From Puniceicoccaceae bacterium 5H (GTDB taxonomy: Bacteria; Verrucomicrobiota; Verrucomicrobiia; Opitutales; Oceanipulchritudinaceae), in assembly GCA_009772895.1 (NCBI GenBank), contig WOUP01000009.1:47247-111246 (forward strand): 64,000 nucleotides of DNA, read 5' to 3'. The notes under the pieces are model-generated. The model was not told the origin of the DNA. It saw only the letters and a list, made by a program, of their open reading frames with translations, and made no database searches. Shown here one piece after another: positions 17,062 through 25,912 of the stretch (position 1 is the first letter of the stretch; the number at the start of each line of letters is the position of its first letter). The translations under genes were made by a program, and so were the position numbers.

Positions 17062-17087
17062 AAGCCGGCCACGAGGTCGGCTTTTTT
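17062..17087 (+). terminator. Rho-independent terminator after gspG
   Basis: aagccggcc (17062-17070) pairs with ggtcggctt (17075-17083), with one G-T pair and loop acga, and is followed by more T residues. It isolates gspG from the downstream operon. Confidence 0.8.
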
Positions 17088-17194
17088 GCTGCCGCCCTGC
17101 TAACGCCCATTAGCGAAAAAAGTCGTTGATTCTGTGGCGTTAGAATAAAAGGGTTGCCGCGCAACTTCAGGTGGATCATTGCGTTTAACCGGTC

Positions 17195-17719
17195 GTGTGC
17201 TTCTCCCGCTCCAGCTTCTCTCATCGCTCGTCTCAGGCCTTCACTGTAGTCGAAGTCCTGGTCGTACTGGCGTTGATGGCAGTGCTGGGAGGTGTCATGG
17301 CCTTTTCGATCACCCCCATTATCGACCGCAAGGACATCCGCTCGTTCGATGAGTCGCTGGTCTACGCGGTGCAGGAGGCGCGCTTCCAGGCAGCCCTTCA
17401 CCGGGAGAATACGCGCCTTGTCTTTGTGCCCGAGGGTGCGCGCTTTGAGGTCCAGACGATGGACGGCGCTCCGCTGGACAGCATCACCACGCGCTACAGC
17501 AACGTCGACGACGAGATCGAGCTGACCTGGCTGTTGCAGCTGCCGGGCGAAGGCAACGATGCCCCGAACCCGCGCGACACGCTGGAAACGTCCGCAGTCG
17601 TCTTTGCGCCCGACCGGAGCGAGTCCCCTTTCTCCGCGGTGTGGGAAATCGGCGACACGACCGGCACGATCGCCATCGAACCTTTTTCAGGCCTCCCATA
17701 CCCCGCGGAACTCCCTTGA
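17195..17719 (+). CDS. gspH: Type II secretion minor pseudopilin GspH
   Basis: The 174-residue prepilin-like protein has mature N-terminus FTVVEVLVVLALMAVLGGVM and keeps the +5 Glu. The residue before the cleavage point is Ala (SSQA) rather than the usual Gly. The start is GTG at 17195, since an in-frame stop lies at 17186 and no ATG intervenes. The C-terminal half (ENTRLVFVPEGARFEVQTMD ...) fits a GspH/FimT beta domain. Position at the head of gspH-I-J-K, and a TGATG overlap with gspI, support the call. Confidence 0.85.
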   Translation: MCFSRSSFSHRSSQAFTVVEVLVVLALMAVLGGVMAFSITPIIDRKDIRSFDESLVYAVQEARFQAALHRENTRLVFVPEGARFEVQTMDGAPLDSITTRYSNVDDEIELTWLLQLPGEGNDAPNPRDTLETSAVVFAPDRSESPFSAVWEIGDTTGTIAIEPFSGLPYPAELP

Positions 17720-18189
17720 TGAATCCCCGTCGCACAGCACGCCACGGCTTCACCTTGGTGGAAGTCATTGTGGCCCTTGCCATCGCCTTTGTGTCGCTCG
17801 GGGTGTTGACGCAAGCCTTCGTTTATTCACTCGAAGCCCTGCCCAGTGAGCAGACCAACCGCCAGATCGAGCGGGACGACTTGCGCTGGGTGCGCTCCCA
17901 GATCCTGGAGTCCGAAGACCGCGACGTGCTCGAAGATGGGGGAGAAATCACCACGCCCACGCTGGATGAAGTCGAGTGGGAGGCGGAGCTGGAAGAAGCG
18001 GAGTTGCCAGACCTCTTTTACGTTACGATCCAATATCAGTGGCGTGATCAGCTCTCGCTGGAAGACCGGGAGCACGAAGAGACGCTTTTGATCTACAACC
18101 CCAACTGGTCCGACCCGACGGACCGCGACAGCCTGCTGGAAGACGCGCAGGATGCGATCGAAAGGATTGCCGATGAGCGCGATTGGTAG
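17719..18189 (+). CDS. gspI: Type II secretion minor pseudopilin GspI
   Basis: The 156-residue prepilin has leader MNPRRTARHG and mature start FTLVEVIVALAIAFVSLGVL with Glu at +5. The remainder is short and very acidic (DVLEDGGEITTPTLDEVEWE). GspI forms the tip complex with GspJ and GspK that primes pseudopilus assembly. The ATG overlaps the gspH stop (TGATG), indicating translational coupling, and its end overlaps gspJ by 17 bases. Assignment as GspI rests on size, order and the motif rather than on strong C-terminal similarity. Confidence 0.82.
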   Translation: MNPRRTARHGFTLVEVIVALAIAFVSLGVLTQAFVYSLEALPSEQTNRQIERDDLRWVRSQILESEDRDVLEDGGEITTPTLDEVEWEAELEEAELPDLFYVTIQYQWRDQLSLEDREHEETLLIYNPNWSDPTDRDSLLEDAQDAIERIADERDW

Positions 18190-18871
18190 GCAGTTCAGGC
18201 AGCGCCGCGGTTTTACGCTGGTCGAGATGCTGGTCGTGACAGTGCTGGTGGCCGGCCTGCTGACGGTGATGGCGTTTCACATCTACACGATCAGCCAGAC
18301 GTGGTTGAAGCGCAACGAAGGCCGCTTCCTGCCCGCGCATGCCGATGGCGTCACCTACTACTTGCGCGAACTGTTTGCTCAGGCCGATATCGACCAGGAC
18401 GAGCCGCGACTGACGCCGCCCGAAGGTGTCGAAGAACTGCCCGAAGAGGCGATCGCCTTCGACCTGCCACCCCAGTGGTTCGGCAGCGAAAGCGAACCGA
18501 TGCTCGCCGTCTATCAACACCACCCCGGCCCGTTGCTGCAGACGGCGGAACGCCCGTCGCCGGAAGTCCAGAGCTATTTATATTATGACGATCGCGAACA
18601 GCAGCTTTCCCTCATCTGGTTCGGCCTGCTGGAGCCGGAGCTGACCAATCAGCGCGACCTGCATCACACCGTCATCAGCAGCTACGTGCGCACGCTTGAA
18701 TACGTCTACTACGATGAAGAAACCGACGAATGGGAAGTCGAAGACGAGCCCATGGAAGTCGACGCCGCCTTTCCCCTGCCCCGCTACCTGAAACTCACTT
18801 TTGGCCGCGGCGAACAAACAACCGTTCGCTACGTACCCTTCCCCTTGAAAACTGGTGATCCCGTTTATTAA
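18173..18871 (+). CDS. gspJ: Type II secretion minor pseudopilin GspJ
   Basis: The 232-residue prepilin from ATG 18173 has leader MSAIGRQFRQRRG and mature start FTLVEMLVVTVLVAGLLTVM. The longer body fits GspJ, the second tip component. It overlaps gspI by 17 bases at its 5' end and gspK by 17 at its 3' end. An in-frame start at 18152 would lengthen the leader by 7 residues without benefit. Confidence 0.82.
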   Translation: MSAIGRQFRQRRGFTLVEMLVVTVLVAGLLTVMAFHIYTISQTWLKRNEGRFLPAHADGVTYYLRELFAQADIDQDEPRLTPPEGVEELPEEAIAFDLPPQWFGSESEPMLAVYQHHPGPLLQTAERPSPEVQSYLYYDDREQQLSLIWFGLLEPELTNQRDLHHTVISSYVRTLEYVYYDEETDEWEVEDEPMEVDAAFPLPRYLKLTFGRGEQTTVRYVPFPLKTGDPVY

Positions 18872-20084
18872 CCAGTCCCGTTCACGCTCCCGGCGCGGCA
18901 GCATCCTCGTGGTGGTGCTGGCGATCGTCATGCTGCTCTCGGTCATGGTCGTTGCGTTCATGGACGAGGCGCTGCAGCAGCTCCGCTACAGCTCGCTCTA
19001 TCAAAATCAGGACGATCTGCGCCAGGAAGCCTACGAAGCCCTCGAAGTGACCGGTGCGACGCTGGCTATTTTTCAGGAAGTCGAGGAGCATCTGTGGGGC
19101 CCGGCTCAAGGCTGGGGCGATCCGCTCGAATTTGCCGATTACAGACCGCCTGAAGGCATCGACATCAAAGTGCGGCTGGTCGAGGAATCCTCGCGCATCC
19201 CCTTCAATACGCTGGACTACGACCAATTAGTCGAACTGTTCACCTACCTGGGCATACCGGAGTATCTCGCCAACGACGCCGCCGACAGCTATATCGACTG
19301 GACGGACGAAGACGACTTGAAGCGATTGAATGGCTTTGACGGTGACGACTATGAGCGGCTCGACCCACCGATCCGCGCCGCCAACCGCAAATCGCGCAAC
19401 TGGGATGAGTTGGAGCTGATCCCCGCGATCAAGGAAGCGTTTTGGGACGAAGAAACCGATACCCCCACCGGTGCGTGGCGACAGCTCCAGGACATCGCCA
19501 CGCTGCGCTACGAGGGTCCGGTCAACATCAACACAGCTCCGTCCGATGTGCTCTATGCCATGGAAGAGCTGCAGATCCTCGACGCCCGCGAGATCATCGA
19601 CTACCGCGACGGTTGGAACGCCGACCGCAGCGATGACGACCGCTATTACCGTGAGGTGAGCAGCGCGCCGGTGACCGAGACCTCCATGGCCAGCACCGAA
19701 GTTGGCCAGCTTTGGGTCGAAATCACCGCCAGCCGCGGCGACGCCCAGTTTGTTCTGACCGCCCTGTTGCAACTCAGTGGTAGCTCGCAAGCCAACGGCC
19801 AAAATGGTGGCGACGAAGCGGACGAAGGCGGGGGTGACGGCCAGGATCAGGACCAGTCGGCCGACGAAGCAGACAGCGCGGATGAAGATCAGAGCGGTCA
19901 GAACGCTGAGGATTCTGCCTCCGAGGAAGATAACGGCACCCAGGACACCGCCTCTGACGAGACGCAAAACCAGAGCAGCAAAAGCACTGAACGTTTTCCC
20001 TTTTCCATCCTCCGCCTGCAGGAGAACGCAAAAATTGGGTGGACAGAGGAAAAGGCTGCCAACTTTAATGACGGAATTGAATGA
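18855..20084 (+). CDS. gspK: Type II secretion minor pseudopilin GspK with acidic C-terminal extension
   Basis: GspK caps the pseudopilus tip. The 409-residue protein starts at GTG 18855 and has a leader ending RRG before SILVVVLAIVMLLSVMVVAF. As is typical for GspK, the +5 residue is not Glu. The alpha domain with a helix-hairpin-helix-like segment includes GPVNINTAPSDVLYAMEEL, a GspK hallmark. After about residue 315 comes an unusual low-complexity tail rich in Asp, Glu, Gln, Ser and Asn (for example GGDGQDQDQSADEADSADED), ending in a short basic/aromatic segment. The tail is probably disordered and not part of canonical GspK. Confidence 0.87.
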   Translation: MIPFINQSRSRSRRGSILVVVLAIVMLLSVMVVAFMDEALQQLRYSSLYQNQDDLRQEAYEALEVTGATLAIFQEVEEHLWGPAQGWGDPLEFADYRPPEGIDIKVRLVEESSRIPFNTLDYDQLVELFTYLGIPEYLANDAADSYIDWTDEDDLKRLNGFDGDDYERLDPPIRAANRKSRNWDELELIPAIKEAFWDEETDTPTGAWRQLQDIATLRYEGPVNINTAPSDVLYAMEELQILDAREIIDYRDGWNADRSDDDRYYREVSSAPVTETSMASTEVGQLWVEITASRGDAQFVLTALLQLSGSSQANGQNGGDEADEGGGDGQDQDQSADEADSADEDQSGQNAEDSASEEDNGTQDTASDETQNQSSKSTERFPFSILRLQENAKIGWTEEKAANFNDGIE

Positions 20085-21277
20085 AGCTCGCTGCGCTTAG
20101 CCCCGAACCGAATGAAGCTGCCGATCACGCTCCGATCCAATGGATACCGGGGCACCTGTGCTTTGCCCAGCTAGCCGAGCTGCCGGCAGAGCTACCGCCG
20201 GAGGAGTTCGCGGCCTATGCCGAGCTGACGCTCGAGGGCTCTTCGCCCTTCCCGGTAGAGCAGCTGGCGTGGGGTTTCTGGCCCGATCAGGCCAACCACC
20301 AGATGCTGCTCGCCGCCGTGCCGCGGTTTCGCCTGGAGCAGGAGGGCATCGAGGTGCGTTCGGATGCCGCACACGTCTTTGCCGGCTTTATTGCTGCGTG
20401 CCATCTGGAGGCCGAGCAGTCCATCGTCCGCTTCATCGAGGTTGCCGGCAGCATGACCGCCCTGCGGCTCGAGCCCGGCAAGCGCCTGCCCCAGGCAATC
20501 CGCTCGGTGCCCCTGCCGGAAGAGCCGGACGAAACCGCCTACACTTTTGCCCGCGAACAGGCTTTGCGCTCCCTGCCCGGCGGCCTCGAAGGGGCGCAAG
20601 TCGAAGATGGCTACTGGACCCTTGGCCTGGTGGAACATGACAAGGATCATGGCTGGCGCTGGACCATCCAGCGTAACGAAGAAGATCAGCTGTTGATCCA
20701 CCCGGACTTGCACGGAGATGAATGGTGGCAAGTAGACCTGCGCGACGCCGAGACGCAGGCGATCATCCGCCGCGAGCAACGCATGGCCGGCTACGTCACC
20801 ATCGCCGCCTTGGCTGGCGGCGGCGTCTTTGTGCTGCTGATCGTGTTGCAGCTGATGCTCTGGGGCCTCTCAGCCTGGAACAGTACCCGCCAGGATCGTA
20901 TCGCCGAACAGATGGTGCAGGTCGACCGCATTTCCCAGCAGCAACTGCTGACCGAGCGTCTCCAGTCCAGCTCGGAGGCTGGCCTGCGCCCCTTCCGGAT
21001 GCTGGAGCTCATCAACACCGTGCGCCCACAGGCGGTCTACTTTGAGCGCGTCGCCTCCAAGGGAGACGATACGCTGCAGATCACCGGGCGGGCCACCGCC
21101 GTCGGGCCCGTAAACGAATACCAGGAGCTGCTGGCCGATCTGCCCTTTATCAGTTCCGTCAAAAGCGATCCGACCTCCGATGCGAGTGGGGCCGATTTTC
21201 GCCTGACCGTGGTCTTCTCCTCCGTGCCCAACCTGGCAGAGGCCGAAGGCGCTTCCCTTGCCGATTCCCAAGAATGA
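20081..21277 (+). CDS. gspL: GspL-like type II secretion inner-membrane protein
   Basis: The 398-residue protein has a cytoplasmic N-terminal domain (about 1-240) of the size expected for the actin-like GspL/PilM fold, and one transmembrane helix (VTIAALAGGGVFVLLIVLQL). The periplasmic C-terminal domain is PilN/GspL-like, with RPFRMLELINTVRPQAVYFE and TLQITGRATAVGPVNEYQEL. GspL recruits the GspE ATPase to the membrane platform. Its ATG overlaps the gspK stop (ATGA), and gspM overlaps its own stop in the same way. Confidence 0.75.
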   Translation: MKLAALSPEPNEAADHAPIQWIPGHLCFAQLAELPAELPPEEFAAYAELTLEGSSPFPVEQLAWGFWPDQANHQMLLAAVPRFRLEQEGIEVRSDAAHVFAGFIAACHLEAEQSIVRFIEVAGSMTALRLEPGKRLPQAIRSVPLPEEPDETAYTFAREQALRSLPGGLEGAQVEDGYWTLGLVEHDKDHGWRWTIQRNEEDQLLIHPDLHGDEWWQVDLRDAETQAIIRREQRMAGYVTIAALAGGGVFVLLIVLQLMLWGLSAWNSTRQDRIAEQMVQVDRISQQQLLTERLQSSSEAGLRPFRMLELINTVRPQAVYFERVASKGDDTLQITGRATAVGPVNEYQELLADLPFISSVKSDPTSDASGADFRLTVVFSSVPNLAEAEGASLADSQE

Positions 21278-21834
21278 ATGCCATGCAGCCACTGATTCAC
21301 TGGTTCCAACGTATGTCCTTGCGCGAACGGCTCCTCCTCGTCGCTTCCGTCTGGGTCCTCCTGCTGGTCTGGCTGTGGCTCCTGCTCGGCAAGCTGAGCC
21401 CGGAATTCCACGACTTCCAGCGGTATGGCAAGGTCCTGGATGGCCAGGAGCGCAAGCTGACCCAGGCCGAGGACGCCCGCCAGAGCTATGAGCAGGCCAT
21501 CATGAACATCGATCCGCAGCGCACCTACAACGCCAGCCAGCTCTTCGGACGGGTCGACGAACTCGTGCGCGACGACATCCCGGATTTCGACATCAACCGC
21601 GCCCAGACGGAATCTTCGGAACTCTTTAACTTTTACCGGGTTCGACTCAGTATCGACCGGGCTTCGCTCGAAGACCTGATCGCTTTCGATGAAAAGCTGA
21701 AGGCCGAGAGCCCCTATCTCACCCTGACTTCCTTTACGTTGCGTTCCATGCCTCGCGATCCCCGCCAGCTTGATGCGACCTTCGAAATCGCCTCCTTCGA
21801 GCTGAAGACCGAGGCACTGCAATCTTCCAATTAA
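21274..21834 (+). CDS. gspM: GspM-like type II secretion inner-membrane protein
   Basis: The 186-residue bitopic protein has a short cytoplasmic N-terminus with RMSLRERLLLVASVWVLLLV leading into a single helix, the typical GspM/PilO start. A coiled-coil stretch (KVLDGQERKLTQAEDARQSY) and a ferredoxin-like periplasmic domain follow (FNFYRVRLSIDRASLEDLIA). It partners GspL in the platform; the ATGA overlap with gspL supports this. Sequence conservation in the family is poor, so the call leans on topology and position. Confidence 0.75.
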   Translation: MNAMQPLIHWFQRMSLRERLLLVASVWVLLLVWLWLLLGKLSPEFHDFQRYGKVLDGQERKLTQAEDARQSYEQAIMNIDPQRTYNASQLFGRVDELVRDDIPDFDINRAQTESSELFNFYRVRLSIDRASLEDLIAFDEKLKAESPYLTLTSFTLRSMPRDPRQLDATFEIASFELKTEALQSSN

Positions 21835-21849
21835 CGCTGCCAGCTTCCG

Positions 21850-24171
21850 ATGCGTATCTCTGCTTCCGACATCAGCACCTTTCGCCCCTCTACCTGGCGC
21901 CGCGCCAGCACGTTGAGCCTGCTCCTCTTCGGAGCCGCAACCGGTTGGGCTCAACTGCAGCCGCCGACCGAGCCGCCGCCCCCTCCGCCTTCGACGCCGC
22001 CGCCCAGCCTGCCGCCATCCCTGCGCGTGCCCGGCGGTGGTGCGCCCGTCGTCCAGCGCGGCAATACGGAAGCCGATCAGAGCCAAGCTCAGCAGACCGC
22101 CCAGGCGGCGCCCGAGAATGACCGGATGAACGATCCGGTGGGCATGATCCGCATCTCGCAAATGGGCACCCAGGACGTGCTCCAGATGCTGGAAAATTAC
22201 ACGGGCAAGCCGATCCTGCGTCAGCAGGGCCTGCCGGAGGTCAAGATCAGCTTCTACAGCCAGGGGCCGATGACCCGCGGCGAAGCGATCCGCGCGATCG
22301 AGAGCTTGCTGGCCCTCAACGGCATCGCAATCCTGCCGCTCGGCGACGACTTTCTGAAGGCGGTGCACACGGGCATCGTGACGAATCAGGTGCCGCCGCT
22401 GTGGGAAGGCTCGACGCTCGACGCCCAGCCTTCGCAGCAGATCTACCAAAAGCTTTACCATCTCAGCTACCTGACGACCGATGAGGCGGTGCCGGTGATC
22501 CAGCCCCTGATGTCGCAAGGTGCACCGCTGGTCTACCACAAGACCAACGCCGTGCTCGTCACGGATCCGCTGGTCAACCTGCAACGCATCGAGAAGCTGC
22601 TGAAGGTGGTCGACTCGCCCGCGCAGCCCAACATCACGATGTTGTTCCTGCAGCTGCACAACATCGACTCGCAGGAAGCCCTCCAGCGCATGCAGCAACT
22701 GCAGGCCGGCCCACTGCGCCGTCAACTGGAGTTCAACACGAGCTTCGACGCCGACGAGCGTACCAATCAGCTGATCGTCTTCACCCACCCAGGTAACGAA
22801 AAGCTGATCCGCGAAGTCGTGGACCAGCTCGATGTCGACGTGGCGCCGCTGACCCGCACCAAGGTCTACCCCATCCAGTATGCGAAGGCGGAAGACGTGG
22901 TGAGCCTGATCGAGCAAGTGGTCTCCGGCCAAAAGGATGCGCGCGAAAACCGCAGCGGTGAAAACAGCGCAGCCCAGCAACGCGCCGCGGCCGAACGTGC
23001 CCGTGCCAATCAGGCCGCCGCCGCCGTTCGCGCCGACGCGAGCAACCTGCAGTTCAGCGATTTCATGACGATCGTCGCGGACGAGCGCGCCAACCGTATC
23101 GTCTCCTCCGGCACGGAAAACGACTTGCGCTACCTCGAGCAACTGATCGACGAGATCGACGTATTGCTCGCCCAGGTCCGCATTGAGGTCGTCATCACGG
23201 ACGTGAATCTGGAAGACAACGACGTCAGCGGTCTCGGCGCCTTCGGCCTGACCTACAACAACAATTACGGCACCAGCAACAACAACGACAACGCGGGCAA
23301 CAGCTCAACAAGCACGGATAGCGACGGCAATACCACCACGACTTCCGACACCACCCTCGACGGTTGGTCGCTCAACCCATTGGATGCGCCCCTCGGCGTT
23401 GCCTTCAATTCGCCAATCTTCTTTGGTCCTGAGTCGAGTTTTGGCTTTGACGTCGTATTTCAGACCGTCGAGCAGAACCGAAACGTTTCCGTTCTCTCGG
23501 CTCCCACCATTGTAACGACTCACAACCAAGAGGCTACGATCTCGGTGGGTGAACAACGCCCCGTATTGACGAGCAGTACGACCAACCTGAACGACACAGA
23601 CTCCATTACCAATCAAGTCCAGTTCAAGGATATCAACCTGGAACTGAAGGTGACACCGCTGATTGGATCCGACGGGGTGATCCAGCTGGAAATCGAACAA
23701 ACGATGGACAGCTTGATCGATCAAGTTCGGGTCAACAACGTAGACCAGCCCGTGATTGGAACTCGCCGTGCGACTTCCTTCGTTAGTGTGGAAAACGGGG
23801 GCATGGTCGTTTTAGGCGGCCTTCAAAGAAGCGAAGTTACCGATACGGAAGCAAAGAACCCCATTCTGGGAAACATTCCGCTGCTGAAACACATCTTTAA
23901 TCGCACAACCAGCTCTAATTCGCGCGACGAGCTGTTGATCTTCCTTCGTCCGACGATCCTGCGCACCCCTCGTGAAATTTCGAAGGATGCAGGAGTCATG
24001 CTGGACCGGATGGAGCAAAGCGAACGCGTTCGCGATTATCTGGAGCGGGGCACCTTCCGCCCGCGCAGTGAAGATCCGCTCGAAGAGGCCGAGGAGCTGG
24101 ACGAAACTGAAGACGCGAACGCGGAACCCAGTGCTGCACCCACGCCCCGCCCCCGCCGGTTCTCCCACTAA
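21850..24171 (+). CDS. gspD: Type II secretion outer-membrane secretin GspD
   Basis: GspD forms the outer-membrane channel. The 773-residue protein has a signal sequence and a Pro-rich linker (PPTEPPPPPPSTPPPSLPPS). The N0 domain follows (about 95-190), then repeated N1-N3 KH-like domains (for example AVLVTDPLVNLQRIEKLLKV and ANRIVSSGTENDLRYLEQLI). The C-terminal secretin domain includes NVSVLSAPTIVTTHNQEATI, GGMVVLGGLQRSEVTDTEAK and DELLIFLRPTILRTP. An Asn/Ser/Thr-rich loop (around residues 470-500) interrupts the start of the secretin domain. An S-domain-like acidic tail ends the protein. No lipobox is seen, so a pilotin may be needed. Confidence 0.94.
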   Translation: MRISASDISTFRPSTWRRASTLSLLLFGAATGWAQLQPPTEPPPPPPSTPPPSLPPSLRVPGGGAPVVQRGNTEADQSQAQQTAQAAPENDRMNDPVGMIRISQMGTQDVLQMLENYTGKPILRQQGLPEVKISFYSQGPMTRGEAIRAIESLLALNGIAILPLGDDFLKAVHTGIVTNQVPPLWEGSTLDAQPSQQIYQKLYHLSYLTTDEAVPVIQPLMSQGAPLVYHKTNAVLVTDPLVNLQRIEKLLKVVDSPAQPNITMLFLQLHNIDSQEALQRMQQLQAGPLRRQLEFNTSFDADERTNQLIVFTHPGNEKLIREVVDQLDVDVAPLTRTKVYPIQYAKAEDVVSLIEQVVSGQKDARENRSGENSAAQQRAAAERARANQAAAAVRADASNLQFSDFMTIVADERANRIVSSGTENDLRYLEQLIDEIDVLLAQVRIEVVITDVNLEDNDVSGLGAFGLTYNNNYGTSNNNDNAGNSSTSTDSDGNTTTTSDTTLDGWSLNPLDAPLGVAFNSPIFFGPESSFGFDVVFQTVEQNRNVSVLSAPTIVTTHNQEATISVGEQRPVLTSSTTNLNDTDSITNQVQFKDINLELKVTPLIGSDGVIQLEIEQTMDSLIDQVRVNNVDQPVIGTRRATSFVSVENGGMVVLGGLQRSEVTDTEAKNPILGNIPLLKHIFNRTTSSNSRDELLIFLRPTILRTPREISKDAGVMLDRMEQSERVRDYLERGTFRPRSEDPLEEAEELDETEDANAEPSAAPTPRPRRFSH

Positions 24172-24219
24172 GGCAGGCGGATATTGCCGACCGGCCTGAA
24201 CGCCAACCGCCCGCACACC

Positions 24220-25905
24220 ATGATTTCTTCAACCGTAGATTACCTCGAGACGCTCACGGCCAACCTGCCGGAAGAGCAGATGCAGATGTTTGCGGAGGCG
24301 CCTCGCGCCCAGCGCATGCCCCTGCTGGCCCGGTTTCGTCGGGTGGGTGAAAAGGAGTTGGCCACTCAGATCGCCAAGGACGCGGGCTACCCGTACCTCG
24401 AGAGCTTCGAACTGGTCAACAATGTGACGGAGCAACTGCCCTTGCGCTTGCTCAACACCTTCCAGTGTCTGCCCATCCAGATCGAACTGCCGGAGGGGGA
24501 CACCCGCCTGCCGCTCATCACCTCGTGGCTGCCGACGCCCGAGATGGACGACTGGGTTTACGCCAGCAGCGGCCGCTATCCGGCTTGGCATCTCGGGCCG
24601 GCGCGTGCGATTGGCGACATGCTGACACAGCGCTTCGGGGTCGGGGCCGAGTCCCTGAGCGATTCGGATATTGCCACGGACGACGTCTCACGCCTGCAGG
24701 ACGTAGAGGAAGACGCCAACGCGGCGATCATTCGCTTCGTCAACGAGGTGATCGCCAAGGCGGTGGACGACCGAGCGACGGATATCCACTTTGAGCCGCT
24801 GAAGGAGAGCCTGCAGATCCGCTACCGCATCGACGGCGAGCTCGTTCCCGTGCGCGTGCCGGACAACCTGGTCGAGTTCGAGAGCGCGATCATCGCCCGT
24901 CTCAAGATCATGGCGAAGCTCAACATCTCCGAGAAGCGGCGCCCGCAGGATGGTCGCATCGTGTATCGGCAAGGTGGCACAGAGCTCGACATCCGCATCT
25001 CGACCATGCCGACGATGTATGGCGAGAGCATCTCCCTGCGTTTGTTGAACCAAAAGAGTCAGCCGCTCTCGATGGAAGAGCTGGGCATGTCCGCCCAGGA
25101 TCAGGAGCGCATCCGTCGCGTGCTCAGCTTGCCCTACGGCATCATCCTCGTGACGGGCCCCACCGGTTCGGGCAAGTCGACCTCGCTCAACGCCTTTATC
25201 CGCGACATCAACACGCCGGGCCGCCGTATCATTACGGTCGAAGATCCGGTGGAATACGAAGTCGAGGGTGTGAACCAGACGCAGGTGCACAAGGAGATCG
25301 GCTTTACCTTTGCCGCCGCGCTGCGCCACATTCTGCGTCAGGACCCGGACGTTATCATGGTCGGTGAGATCCGTGACGGCGAGACGGCCGACATCGCGAT
25401 CCGGGCCGCGCTGACCGGTCACTTGGTGTTCTCCACCCTGCACACCAACGATGCCCCCGGAGCCTTGACGCGCTTGATCGACATGGACATCGAGCCGTTC
25501 CTCGTCGCGTCGGCAGTGGAGCTGATCCTCGCCCAGCGCCTGGTGCGTCGTCTGTGCCCCAAGTGCGCCAAGCCGGTGCACCTGCAGGAGAAGTATCTTA
25601 CCGAGTGCTTGCGCGCGCTCAAGCTGCCGATCACGGAGGAATACCTGAACGCCACGCTCTATGAGCCGATCGGCTGTGAGCACTGCCACGGGCTCGGCTA
25701 CCGCGGCCGGGTGGGCCTCTTTGAAATCCTGCGCGTGGACGACCATTTGCATGAGCTAATCGTGAAGAAGGCCTCCGCACACGACATCCGCACCGAAGCA
25801 CTGAAGCACGGCATGACCACCTTGCAGCAGAGTGGCTGGAGCCAGGCCATCCGCGGGCGCACCAGCCTGAACGAGATCATGCGCTTCAGCCGCTCCGACG
25901 AATAA
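24220..25905 (+). CDS. gspE: Type II secretion ATPase GspE
   Basis: GspE is the cytoplasmic hexameric ATPase driving pseudopilus assembly. From ATG 24220 the 561-residue protein has an N-terminal GspE/PilB domain and a [10 protein letters not shown] linker. Walker A is GPTGSGKST (about residue 312), the Asp box lies in [20 protein letters not shown], Walker B in [20 protein letters not shown], and the His box in STLHTNDA. The zinc-binding tetra-Cys motif is present as CPKC (near 446) and CEHC (near 486). An upstream TTG at 24184 is a less likely start. It is followed by gspF after 7 bases. Confidence 0.95.
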   Translation: MISSTVDYLETLTANLPEEQMQMFAEAPRAQRMPLLARFRRVGEKELATQIAKDAGYPYLESFELVNNVTEQLPLRLLNTFQCLPIQIELPEGDTRLPLITSWLPTPEMDDWVYASSGRYPAWHLGPARAIGDMLTQRFGVGAESLSDSDIATDDVSRLQDVEEDANAAIIRFVNEVIAKAVDDRATDIHFEPLKESLQIRYRIDGELVPVRVPDNLVEFESAIIARLKIMAKLNISEKRRPQDGRIVYRQGGTELDIRISTMPTMYGESISLRLLNQKSQPLSMEELGMSAQDQERIRRVLSLPYGIILVTGPTGSGKSTSLNAFIRDINTPGRRIITVEDPVEYEVEGVNQTQVHKEIGFTFAAALRHILRQDPDVIMVGEIRDGETADIAIRAALTGHLVFSTLHTNDAPGALTRLIDMDIEPFLVASAVELILAQRLVRRLCPKCAKPVHLQEKYLTECLRALKLPITEEYLNATLYEPIGCEHCHGLGYRGRVGLFEILRVDDHLHELIVKKASAHDIRTEALKHGMTTLQQSGWSQAIRGRTSLNEIMRFSRSDE

Positions 25906-25912
25906 CAGCCCT

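Noticed and set aside
21037..23142. Minus-strand open frame of about 700 codons opposite gspL-gspM-gspD
   Set aside because: Composition is typical of an antisense shadow and no conserved motif is present. The plus-strand genes are secure.
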